The translations under genes and the position numbers were made by a program. Below, piece after piece: positions 48,226 to 56,213 of a DNA stretch of 64,000 bases. The first letter of the stretch is position 1, and every line of letters begins with the position of its first letter. Location of the stretch: the NCBI RefSeq assembly GCF_001612725.1, contig NZ_BDAZ01000008.1:248001-312000 (forward strand). Reading direction: 5' to 3'. Source of the stretch: Nocardia anaemiae NBRC 100462. GTDB lineage: Bacteria > Actinomycetota > Actinomycetes > Mycobacteriales > Mycobacteriaceae. Under the pieces are notes generated by a model. It saw nothing but the letters and a program-made list of their open reading frames with translations, had not been told where the DNA came from and ran no database searches.

Positions 48226-49431
48226 ATGGTTAGGACTTCGCGCATCGCGCTCGCCGTGGCTTGTATCGCGGTGACTGGGGTGTTGGCCGGGTGCAGCGGC
48301 GTGCAGGGTACGGCGCTGGCGGCCGAGCAAGACGTGCGCAAGCTCGAGGTCGGCACCTATCCGGTAGACCGACACAAGTACGACCAGGACGCGGGATCGA
48401 ACGGAGCGCTGGTCGAGGGCATGCGGATGTCGGAGGCGGTGGTCGCCAGTTCGAAGATCGACCCGTCGCTCACCTACGGGCGGGAAGGCAAGGTGCTCAG
48501 CAGCATCGACGATGCCGTCGAACATGTCGCGTCCGCATCCAAGCCGGTGCTGGTGAACCGCAACTATCTCACCGGATACGCCACCAGCGGTTCGGATAAG
48601 CCCGATCCGCCGGGTCAGACCCGGCCGTCGGCCGACACCACCGCGATCACCAATGTCGTATTCCGGTTCCCGGACGAGGCCACCGCGAAGATCGCCGCGC
48701 GCGAACTCGAGGACGCCGATATCAATATCTCCCCCGACAACCGCAAACTGACGTCGAGCAAATACCCGGACGCGTATATCCATTGGCGCCCTGGCGTGCC
48801 CAATGTCGGAACCTTCATGGCGCACAAGGAGTTCGTCATCTCGCTGTTCGTCGGGCGGCCCCGCGCGGACAGTTCGGATCTGCTGAGCTGGGTCGAGAAA
48901 ACGCTGGATGCCCAGACTCGTGCGCTGGACAGGTTCCAGGCGACCCCGCAGGACAAATTCAGCACCCTGAAGATCGATCCGGAGGGCATGCTCGCGCGCG
49001 TCGTGGTCGCCGATCGTCGTGGACACACCCCGAATGCCGATAACTTCGCGGTCTACGGACCGAGTTACTTCGTGCAGTCCGCCGAGGACGAGAGCAAGAC
49101 CCAGAAGCTGGTGGACGAGGTCGGCGTCGAGCGGTTCGCCATCGTCGACAACGGTTCGGTCACCCGGGTGCGGGACTATCCGGCCGGGCAGAAATTCATC
49201 GACGGACTGATCGACGAGGTGCGCAACACCTTCGACCCGATCGACGCGCCGAAGGATGTTCCCGGCGCGAAGTGCTTGCAGCTCAACAGCAAAGGCGATC
49301 CGGAGCGGCAGTACAAGTACCGGTGCTATGTCCCGTACAAGCGGTATGTCGGTGTGGTCACCAGCGATAAGGAACCGGATGTGCGACAGAAGGTGACCGC
49401 ACAGTACGCGCTGCTCGCCAATAGCTTGTGA
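48226..49431 (+). CDS. DUF7373-like lipoprotein, paralogue 1
   Basis: A 401-aa lipoprotein with ATG 48226 after GAGGGG. The lipobox is GVLAGC. The mature part opens VRKLEVGTYPVDRHKYD. Shared landmarks with the next three genes are SKYPDAYIHWRPG in the middle, LKIDPEGMLAR, a Cys pair (AKCLQL and YRCYV), and the end RYVGVV..QKVTAQYALLA. I recall this architecture as the Nocardia-rich DUF7373 family, of unknown function. It is the first of four tandem paralogues and is divergent from the FHA/zinc-ribbon gene. A 228-bp gap to the next gene suggests a separate promoter there. Confidence 0.85.
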   Translation: MVRTSRIALAVACIAVTGVLAGCSGVQGTALAAEQDVRKLEVGTYPVDRHKYDQDAGSNGALVEGMRMSEAVVASSKIDPSLTYGREGKVLSSIDDAVEHVASASKPVLVNRNYLTGYATSGSDKPDPPGQTRPSADTTAITNVVFRFPDEATAKIAARELEDADINISPDNRKLTSSKYPDAYIHWRPGVPNVGTFMAHKEFVISLFVGRPRADSSDLLSWVEKTLDAQTRALDRFQATPQDKFSTLKIDPEGMLARVVVADRRGHTPNADNFAVYGPSYFVQSAEDESKTQKLVDEVGVERFAIVDNGSVTRVRDYPAGQKFIDGLIDEVRNTFDPIDAPKDVPGAKCLQLNSKGDPERQYKYRCYVPYKRYVGVVTSDKEPDVRQKVTAQYALLANSL

Positions 49432-49659
49432 AGCCGACTGCCCCGGCGGCACTCGCCCATCGCGTCGGCGGCTTTGTCGCGGCGCGCTGGAACAGATTTC
49501 GTCTACCTATGCGCCACATGCAATTTCCCCTCTCCACCTGACCGGCGGCGCGAAGGTTGTCGGCTGCGTTCGCATTCCCGGTTGCGAAAATAGGCCCCGG
49601 CGCTGACCGCGGGTGTGAAGTAGGATCCGCGAGAAGTTCGCGAACAAAGGGGGAGGGCG

Positions 49660-50889
49660 TTGAAGCTCGCCATGAGGTCACTCCGGCTTCGGACCGCGTG
49701 TGCCTTGGTGACGGCAGGCGTACTAGCGGCAGGCGTCGGCGCCTGCGGCTCCGAGGTTTCCGGGTATCCCCGGCGCGTAGCGACCGATGTTTCGAAACTG
49801 GATGTCGGAAACTACCAGACCAAGCCACGGGAAATCGGCAATGCCAAGAGCGATAAGCAGGCACGGGCCAGGGAGGCCCAGCGGCTGGCGGACTATGTGG
49901 CGTTGCCGTATGAAGCGGATCCGTCCTACGTCGAGGACGTGTGGAGTATCCGGCCACATATCGTGCTGAACCGCAAGACCCTGGGCCCGCTCATCATCAA
50001 CGACACGTTCGATGATGTCGCCAAAGACCTGGTCGCGGGCTGGGTCAATGCGTGGGCGACAGCCGATAACCCAGACCACAGGCAGCGCACTATGAACATC
50101 GCGGTGCTGATGTTCCCCGACGCGCAAACCGCGCAGTCCGTCGGCCCGACGCTCGAACACGACGACTTCACTTACAACATCGGCAATGAACCGGTCCGGA
50201 TCGCCAAATATCCGAGCACTACGGCACATTGGCGGCCGAACGTCTCCTCCATCGGCTCCTGGACGGTGCACGACCGATACGTCATCTTCATGAAGGTGGT
50301 CGACGATACGTCCGTACCCGACCTTCCCGCGTTGACTGCGCAGGTCGAGAAGATGCTCGACGTGCAGCTCCCGTTGCTCGACAAGTTCCAACCGACACCG
50401 GCCACGGAACTACCGCACATCCCCCTCGATCCGCAGGGGCTTCTCGGGCGCACCCTCCCCAGCAATCCGGACGCGCCAGTTCGTGCCGAGCCCGACGGTT
50501 TGTACACCGGCCGCGGATCACTGTCGCTGTTGTCGAGTCCCGGGCAAGATACGCTTACGCTATTTCAGCGCACCGAAGTCGATCTTGTTTCATTCGGCGA
50601 CGCCGTGGTGTTCCGAAGCAAGTCGCAGAAGGGCTCCGAAGCACTCTGGCAAGAATGGCGGCCATCGACACATGCACGACAAAATGACAAACCAGTAGAG
50701 GTCCCGGCCGGACTCGGCCAGAATGCCGAGTGCCATGCGCAGACGTCCCAGTCTCTCGACAAAGAGCTGATAATAGCGAATTTCTGCATTGCCCAAATCG
50801 ATCGATACGTCATCCAAGCGGCCGCGAAGCAGTTGCAGGATCTTCATCAGAAGATCTCGGCCCAGTACGCGCTCCTGACCACACGATGA
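49660..50889 (+). CDS. DUF7373-like lipoprotein, paralogue 2
   Basis: A 409-aa lipoprotein. TTG 49660 lies six bases after AAGGGGG; ATG 49672 (MRSLRLRTACALV) is an alternative. The signal ends at a relaxed lipobox (VGAC). Family landmarks: KLDVGNYQTKPREIG, AKYPSTTAHWRPN, LDPQGLLGRTL, Cys pair (AECHAQ and NFCIAQ), and DRYVIQ with SAQYALLTT at the end. It appears most similar to paralogues 1 and 4. Ten bases separate it from paralogue 3, so they are co-transcribed. Surface exposure is expected. Function is unknown. Confidence 0.85.
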   Translation: MKLAMRSLRLRTACALVTAGVLAAGVGACGSEVSGYPRRVATDVSKLDVGNYQTKPREIGNAKSDKQARAREAQRLADYVALPYEADPSYVEDVWSIRPHIVLNRKTLGPLIINDTFDDVAKDLVAGWVNAWATADNPDHRQRTMNIAVLMFPDAQTAQSVGPTLEHDDFTYNIGNEPVRIAKYPSTTAHWRPNVSSIGSWTVHDRYVIFMKVVDDTSVPDLPALTAQVEKMLDVQLPLLDKFQPTPATELPHIPLDPQGLLGRTLPSNPDAPVRAEPDGLYTGRGSLSLLSSPGQDTLTLFQRTEVDLVSFGDAVVFRSKSQKGSEALWQEWRPSTHARQNDKPVEVPAGLGQNAECHAQTSQSLDKELIIANFCIAQIDRYVIQAAAKQLQDLHQKISAQYALLTTR

Positions 50890-50899
50890 GGACGATCCA

Positions 50900-52117
50900 G
50901 TGAAGAGACGATTGTCTGCCGTGGCGATGCTGGCGGTCGCACTTATTGCTGGCAGCAGCTGCGCGAGCTCGGTCGACGGAAAACCATTACCGGGTCTGGC
51001 ACCCGTTGATCTGTCCACCCTGAAGACCGGCGCTGCCGCCACCGAGCCCTCACCCTTCAAACTACGAACCGGCTCCAATGCCGCTCAGTCGGTGCGGTTC
51101 ATCGAAGCTCGCCGCATGCTGAACTACGTTGTGCACCCCTTCGACGTGGATCGCGATCTGACGAGCGTAGGCTTCGTCAAACTGATCGCCGACGCTACGT
51201 CGATGACCACAGACGGAGCTCTTCCGGAAATTTACAAACCGGTCGGCGACAACAATAACCTCATTGCCGGCGCATATGTTTCTCGGAGCAACGGGAATCT
51301 CCGCAGCCAGAAGAGATTGATCGTATCAATTCTGCGTTTCGCTTCGGACGTCGACAGCAAGAACGCGGCGGACGATTTCGCCAGAATAACCACCGAACAG
51401 CGTGAACGTCATCCGATACATGTCGAAAGCTACCCCGATGCGCGCGCGACGTCTGCCGATGACCTCTCCGCGAACGCATTCCAGCCGCACGGCCCATACG
51501 TTATCGCGATCAGCGCGGGAATACCCCAGGCAAACCAGGATAAGCTCGCCGAAACCATCAAGAAGACAATAGATTTGCAGATCCCCGCACTCGACAGGCA
51601 GAAGCCCGTTCCGGTCGACGACCTGCTGGACCTCCCTTTGGACCCGGACGGCATCATGCGTCGAGCGGCGCCGAAAGCAAAAGACTATTCCGATCCGGGG
51701 TTCAGTCTTTATGACGAGGACTTCGGCTCGTTCGAACCTTCTGGGATATTGCATTTCGAGCGCAACCCGATCGAGGTCAGGAAGGCATTCGAGGAGGGCG
51801 GGGTGGATCTGATCGGACGCCGGGCCAGCACCGTCTATCGAGCGCGCGACCTCGCTGCCGCCATCCGATTACAAACCGCACTGACCAAACCCGACAAGAA
51901 CGATACGGTCCTGGATCCACCTCCGGGCCTCAGCGATGCGCGGTGCCTGCGACTCGATTCAAAGGATCTGAATCGCCAGTACAGCAGTTTCTGCGCAATA
52001 GTCTACGACCGCTACGTGGCGGTTGTCATATCTTCATTTCCCGAAATTGCGCGGGTTGATCGCCGCCTGGAGGAGCGCACTGCGGGACAATACTCTATTC
52101 TAGCGAAGAGCGAGTGA
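50900..52117 (+). CDS. DUF7373-like lipoprotein, paralogue 3 (most divergent)
   Basis: A 405-aa lipoprotein starting at GTG 50900, with GAGG about eight bases upstream. The lipobox is GSSC. It is the most divergent of the four: the KLdvGnYpt opening is reduced to LKTGAAATEPSPF and the HWRP motif is absent (ESYPDARATSADD). LPLDPDGIMRR, the Cys pair (ARCLRL and SSFCAIV) and DRYVAVV with TAGQYSILAKS remain. Codons are visibly richer in A/T than in neighbours (for example around 51240-51420). Seven bases separate it from paralogue 4. Confidence 0.85.
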   Translation: MKRRLSAVAMLAVALIAGSSCASSVDGKPLPGLAPVDLSTLKTGAAATEPSPFKLRTGSNAAQSVRFIEARRMLNYVVHPFDVDRDLTSVGFVKLIADATSMTTDGALPEIYKPVGDNNNLIAGAYVSRSNGNLRSQKRLIVSILRFASDVDSKNAADDFARITTEQRERHPIHVESYPDARATSADDLSANAFQPHGPYVIAISAGIPQANQDKLAETIKKTIDLQIPALDRQKPVPVDDLLDLPLDPDGIMRRAAPKAKDYSDPGFSLYDEDFGSFEPSGILHFERNPIEVRKAFEEGGVDLIGRRASTVYRARDLAAAIRLQTALTKPDKNDTVLDPPPGLSDARCLRLDSKDLNRQYSSFCAIVYDRYVAVVISSFPEIARVDRRLEERTAGQYSILAKSE

Positions 52118-52124
52118 TCGAATC

Positions 52125-53345
52125 ATGGGACAATGTCTTCGCATTTGCGCCACCGCGCTCGCAGTTGCTTTCACACTGACCATCGGCGCGTGTGGGCGTG
52201 ATACCAAGGATGACGCCGGCGAGAACGGCGCGGTGATCGAGACATCGAAACTGGATTCAGGTAACTACCCGACCACCCCGAGCGATGTCGAGAAGACGAG
52301 AACTGATGACTCCGGCGCAGTCCGTGAGGCAATCAAGATCGGCGCGGCGACACCGCTCGTCATGGAAGTCGACAACCGATTCATCTTCGATTACCACGGT
52401 TATATCAGTCGAATACTCACACCGCGATCCAAACCCGAGTTCACCGGCACAAAATTGGAGTCCGGAGAATTCAACACTATTGCGCCCGGGCTCGTGGCCG
52501 GTTGGTATACCTTTGGCCAGCGACGGGCGGAGCCAGGACTCGGACGAGAAATCGAAATGGACGTCATCCGCTTCTCGAGTTCTGACTCGGCAAACATTGC
52601 CGCGCAAGCACTGGCTGAACGCACACCCGGCGAAGGTTTTCGCATCACAGACTATCCAGCAGCTCGCACCACATATGTTCCGAAGGTCCCCTACGGCTCG
52701 CCCCGGATGGCATCCTGGCTCACGCACGACGACATGCTGTTGTACGTGCGGGTCGACGACCCGATCAGTATTCCGTTCGATCCGGCCGAACAAGCCGACT
52801 TGGTGAAGCGCGCCTTCGACAAAATCATCGAGGGGCTGAAAGGGTACTCGCCGACGCCGATCGACCAAATCAAATCGCTCCAGCTCGACGTGGATGGGCT
52901 ACTCAGCCGCACGCTGCCCTTCGACAAGGACAACAGACCAGGCGGACCCGACCCAACAGCGGTCTACCCCAAGCACGCGGCGGTGCACTTCGCGCAGCAT
53001 CCCAATCTGACCATGGCCGCTTTGGACGACGCGGGGGTCGACGATATCGCGGAATCCGCCACCGTCATCTATCGCACGCGGGACGCGTCCAGCACGACCA
53101 GACTCATCGCAGCGCTCGAGGCGTCGGATCTCGACGAGGAAAACTACGCCAAGGTCGACAGTCCCACCAACCTGCCCACCGCACACTGCTACAACGCCAA
53201 GCCCGGAATCTCATCACCGTCGAACTACCCACCTGTGTGTTGGATAGCGTTCGACCGGTATGTCGCGCGGGTGGGCGGCCGCAACGTCCAAGATCTGCAC
53301 CAGCGCACTGCGGCGCAGTACAAACTATTGGCGAGCGGGCGTTGA
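52125..53345 (+). CDS. DUF7373-like lipoprotein, paralogue 4
   Basis: A 406-aa lipoprotein, ATG 52125. The lipobox is TIGAC. Landmarks: SKLDSGNYPTTPSDV, DYPAARTTYVPKVP, LQLDVDGLLSRTLP, Cys pair (AHCYNA and PVCWIA), FDRYVARV and TAAQYKLLASG. No strong ribosome site is seen, so coupling to the gene 7 bp upstream is likely. It is followed after 132 bp by the receptor kinase gene on the same strand. The 5' half shows somewhat A/T-rich codon use, as in paralogue 3. Confidence 0.85.
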   Translation: MGQCLRICATALAVAFTLTIGACGRDTKDDAGENGAVIETSKLDSGNYPTTPSDVEKTRTDDSGAVREAIKIGAATPLVMEVDNRFIFDYHGYISRILTPRSKPEFTGTKLESGEFNTIAPGLVAGWYTFGQRRAEPGLGREIEMDVIRFSSSDSANIAAQALAERTPGEGFRITDYPAARTTYVPKVPYGSPRMASWLTHDDMLLYVRVDDPISIPFDPAEQADLVKRAFDKIIEGLKGYSPTPIDQIKSLQLDVDGLLSRTLPFDKDNRPGGPDPTAVYPKHAAVHFAQHPNLTMAALDDAGVDDIAESATVIYRTRDASSTTRLIAALEASDLDEENYAKVDSPTNLPTAHCYNAKPGISSPSNYPPVCWIAFDRYVARVGGRNVQDLHQRTAAQYKLLASGR

Positions 53346-53477
53346 GGTTGTTCGGCCGTCGGACCTTCACCGCGCTGCGTCGACGGCCGATGCGGGTCGA
53401 ATCGCTGACTGCGGCTTGCTAGATTTCTCCGGAAGGCTCGCATGTCCGGGCATTCGACATGATCGAGGGAGGACCGA

Positions 53478-55061
53478 ATGGCGTTGCGGCCCGGCGCAAT
53501 CGTTGGCGGATACCGGGTGGTTCAGGTTCTCGGTAGCGGCGGGATGGGGACTGTCTACCTGGCGCAGAACCCCATCCTGCCTCGCCGCGACGCGCTGAAG
53601 GTCCTCAGCGCGGATCTATCGACCGACGATGAGTTCCGCGCGCGTTTCGAGCGAGAAGCCAACTTGGCTGCTGGACTGGACCATCCGAACATCGTTGCGG
53701 TGTACAACCGTGGCGAGGAAAACGGCCAGCTCTGGATAGCCATGCAATACGTCGACGGCGTCGACGCCGCGGACGAGGCCAAGAAGGGCCCCTCGGTCAT
53801 GACACCGCAGCGGGCACTTCGGATAGTGTCCGAGGTTGGTAAGGGGCTCGACTATGCCCACAGGCGCGGCTTACTGCATCGTGATGTGAAGCCTGCCAAC
53901 TTTCTGCTCTCCGCCGCTGAACAGGGCGATGAGGAACGGGTGCTGCTGACCGACTTCGGCGTTGCGAAGTCGGCCGAGGATGGCCAAGATCTCACGGCCA
54001 CAGGCAATTTCATGGCCACGGTGGCCTATGCACCACCCGAACAGTTGGTCGGCACAAGGTTGGATCACCGCGCCGATATCTACAGCCTCGGCTGCTCGTT
54101 CTTCAAACTCCTGACAGGACAGAATCCGTATCCATCGACCATGCCCGCGGTCGTCATGATGGGTCACCTTCATGAGCCCCCACCCAAGTTGAGTGCTGTC
54201 CGCCCCGGTCTGCCCCCGGCGCTCGACGCGGTGATCGAGAAGGCCATGGCCAAAGATCCGGCCAACCGGTACAGCACTTGTCGAGAGTTCGTCCAGGATG
54301 CGGAGGCCGCACTGTACGGCACCCCGCCGTTCCCGGCGCCCGGACCTGCCTACATCACGGACCCGAGGCACTCTCTCCAAGCGCACCCGAACACCGCACC
54401 GCTGTCTTCCTACCCGACTGCGGCCCAATCCCCCCTCCCGATGTCGGCACCGCCGCGCGCGGATACCGACCAGCATCTGGTAGCAACGCTGCGGAATGGC
54501 GGTACTCAGCGTTCCCGTGTCCGCCGTCTGCTGGTACCCGCCCTCAGCATTTTGGTCGTCGCGGCTGCCGTCGCGGCGGGGACCTTCATCTTCACCAATC
54601 GGAAATCCGACTCCACCGGCACCAGCGGCGATCGACTGGCCGAAGTACGCAAGGCGCATCCGGAATTCGACGGGAAGTCCGTTACTGCGTTCAACTTCGG
54701 CAATGCGACGCTGTCGGTGACACTGAATCCCAGCACACAGTCCAAGTTCCTGCAGGACATCGGTTTCAGGTACAGCTCCAAATACAAAGCGGTCGGTGAC
54801 GAGAAGTCCCCGCGCCAACTGTCGGTCAACACCTACTCTTTGGACATTGATTCCGACATAATCATTGTGCTGAGGGCAGATAGCAAGGCCGGGAACAGCG
54901 GCTTGGGTGGTCTGCCGAGTGGCCTACTGAATACGTCGGCGAAAATCGTCATCGTGGACGACCCGTCGACTGTCCAAGCGTTCCAGGTATGGACGGATCA
55001 GTCGACCGATGTGCTTGTCGACAAGATGGTCCCAACCATCGCCAAGATCGTCACGAAGTAA
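53478..55061 (+). CDS. Receptor-type Ser/Thr protein kinase (PknF-like)
   Basis: A 527-aa membrane kinase with GGGAGGA five bases before ATG 53478. The catalytic domain, about residues 10-280, has LGSGGMGTVYLAQ, ATP-lysine Lys41, HRDVKPAN (Asp136) and DFGVAK (Asp159). A Pro-rich juxtamembrane linker follows, then one helix (LLVPALSILVVAAAVAAGTF, about 350-370). The 155-residue extracytoplasmic domain has no PASTA repeats and I do not recognise it. Its context, with an Rv1747-like FHA exporter, an FHA protein and four lipoproteins, suggests it phosphorylates the FHA proteins in response to an envelope signal. Confidence 0.93.
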   Translation: MALRPGAIVGGYRVVQVLGSGGMGTVYLAQNPILPRRDALKVLSADLSTDDEFRARFEREANLAAGLDHPNIVAVYNRGEENGQLWIAMQYVDGVDAADEAKKGPSVMTPQRALRIVSEVGKGLDYAHRRGLLHRDVKPANFLLSAAEQGDEERVLLTDFGVAKSAEDGQDLTATGNFMATVAYAPPEQLVGTRLDHRADIYSLGCSFFKLLTGQNPYPSTMPAVVMMGHLHEPPPKLSAVRPGLPPALDAVIEKAMAKDPANRYSTCREFVQDAEAALYGTPPFPAPGPAYITDPRHSLQAHPNTAPLSSYPTAAQSPLPMSAPPRADTDQHLVATLRNGGTQRSRVRRLLVPALSILVVAAAVAAGTFIFTNRKSDSTGTSGDRLAEVRKAHPEFDGKSVTAFNFGNATLSVTLNPSTQSKFLQDIGFRYSSKYKAVGDEKSPRQLSVNTYSLDIDSDIIIVLRADSKAGNSGLGGLPSGLLNTSAKIVIVDDPSTVQAFQVWTDQSTDVLVDKMVPTIAKIVTK

Positions 55062-55437
55062 GCTCCGGGCGGCCCCGCACAGGACCGTATCCTGTTCTGG
55101 CGCACTGCCGAGCGCTCGCCCCTCCGATGTCTCGTTGACCTGTAGGCAAGGGTAGCGTCGCCCTCCCGAGGTACGGTACCGTTGGCACACCGCCGGGGGG
55201 CATGGCTCGTCGGCGATAGTGAGTACGCGGAGGGAGGGGCGTGTGAGCACGGCAGATCACGACGAGCGCATTGCTGGGGGTGTCAAGGTCCGAGGGGTTC
55301 CGTCGACGAGTTCGGGACCGAACGCGTGATCGACCAAAACTTCTCCGAGATGGATGGAACCGATCCATCCTCGCTCGCGTCCAATCATATGAAGAGGCCG
55401 ACTGGGGATCCGTTGGCCGGAACCGAAGGGAGCCACA
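55062..55437 (+). other. Leader region of the WXG100 pair, with a possible small ORF
   Basis: These 376 bp precede the WXG100 genes and probably hold their promoter. A strong purine-rich ribosome site (GGAGGGAGGGG, 55229-55239) stands just before GTG 55243, which opens a 28-codon frame ending at TGA 55327-55329 (VSTADHDERIAGGV start). The peptide could be a leader or regulatory ORF. Spacing of only 3 nt weakens this. Nothing else gene-like is seen. Confidence 0.35.
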
Positions 55438-55761
55438 GTGGCAATAAAGGCAAGCGTTGATGCGGGAGCGCTCAAAACCTTCGCACAGCAATGCGAAGAC
55501 AAGCATTCCCGGCTTGTTCAGGAAATCCAGCGGGTGAAGGCGCATGAGGATGCCACCACCGCCACCTGGAGCGGTGAGGCTCGCGGAGCCTTTGACTCCT
55601 TCATGGAGCGCTACTACTACCAGGCCGACAAGCTCAACGACAAGCTGCTTCAGACGGTAGAGAACCTGGTGCAGTCCAGCGGAAAGTTCAGCGCACAGGA
55701 CTCTGCGTTCCAGCAGAGCGTGCAGTCGCACGCCTCCAGCCTCGACCTTCCGCCGGTGTAA
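55438..55761 (+). CDS. WXG100-family T7SS protein (first of pair)
   Basis: A 107-aa protein starting at GTG 55438 after GAAGGGAG. It is a helix-turn-helix with W-S-G at the turn (TWSGEARGAFDSFMERYYY), the hallmark of ESAT-6/WXG100 proteins. Length fits the family. It probably forms a heterodimer with the next gene product and is exported by ESX-4 or another ESX system. In M. tuberculosis esxT-esxU lie here on the same strand as eccC4; in this genome the pair points the opposite way. Sequence does not clearly match EsxT or EsxU, so no symbol is given. Confidence 0.9.
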   Translation: MAIKASVDAGALKTFAQQCEDKHSRLVQEIQRVKAHEDATTATWSGEARGAFDSFMERYYYQADKLNDKLLQTVENLVQSSGKFSAQDSAFQQSVQSHASSLDLPPV

Positions 55762-55795
55762 TCCCAGAATTACCAACAGGACTCAAGGAGCTGAA

Positions 55796-56101
55796 ATGGT
55801 AGCAAACGCCGTAAACAAGATCTCCGCCGACTTCCATGCCGTGGAAGCCGGCGCCATGGATATCAAGAACCAGGCCCAGAGCATCATGACCATGCTCGAT
55901 GACTTCAAGAGCGATGTCTTGAAGTTCGTGCAGGACAACTGGGAAGAAGGTGCTGCTTCCGAAGCCTTCCAGGAACTGCAGAAGATGTGGAACCAGCATG
56001 CGGCACAGCTGAACGACACTCTCAATGGCGCGGCCCAACTGGTCAGCACCGGCAATGCGGAACTGCAGGGCACGGATACGGCGCTCGCAGGCCTCTTCTG
56101 A
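55796..56101 (+). CDS. WXG100-family T7SS protein (second of pair)
   Basis: A 101-aa WXG100-type protein 34 bp after the first; AAGGAG precedes ATG 55796. Two helices flank a turn that reads W-E-E-G (NWEEGAASEAFQELQKMW), a variant in which the small Gly moves one place on. The C-terminal TGNAELQGTDTALAGLF has no clear YxxxD/E signal. Heterodimer formation with the preceding protein is expected. A very strong hairpin follows the stop. Confidence 0.88.
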   Translation: MVANAVNKISADFHAVEAGAMDIKNQAQSIMTMLDDFKSDVLKFVQDNWEEGAASEAFQELQKMWNQHAAQLNDTLNGAAQLVSTGNAELQGTDTALAGLF

Positions 56102-56109
56102 GATTCGTT

Positions 56110-56157
56110 AGAACGATTCGTGCCCCCGGCGGTCCCGCCGGGGGCACGAATCGTTCT
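56110..56157. terminator. 23-bp perfect hairpin after the WXG100 pair
   Basis: Arms 56110-56132 and 56135-56157 are perfectly complementary over 23 bp, with a nominal 2-nt loop. It lies 8 bases after the WXG100 stop and 57 bases from the stop of the convergent gene. It lacks a T run, but its strength and position indicate a bidirectional terminator. Confidence 0.8.
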
Positions 56158-56213
56158 GCGGCGTATGGGACGCTATCGGAATCATCCGTTGCGGACGCGC
56201 CGAGCCGCCTTAT

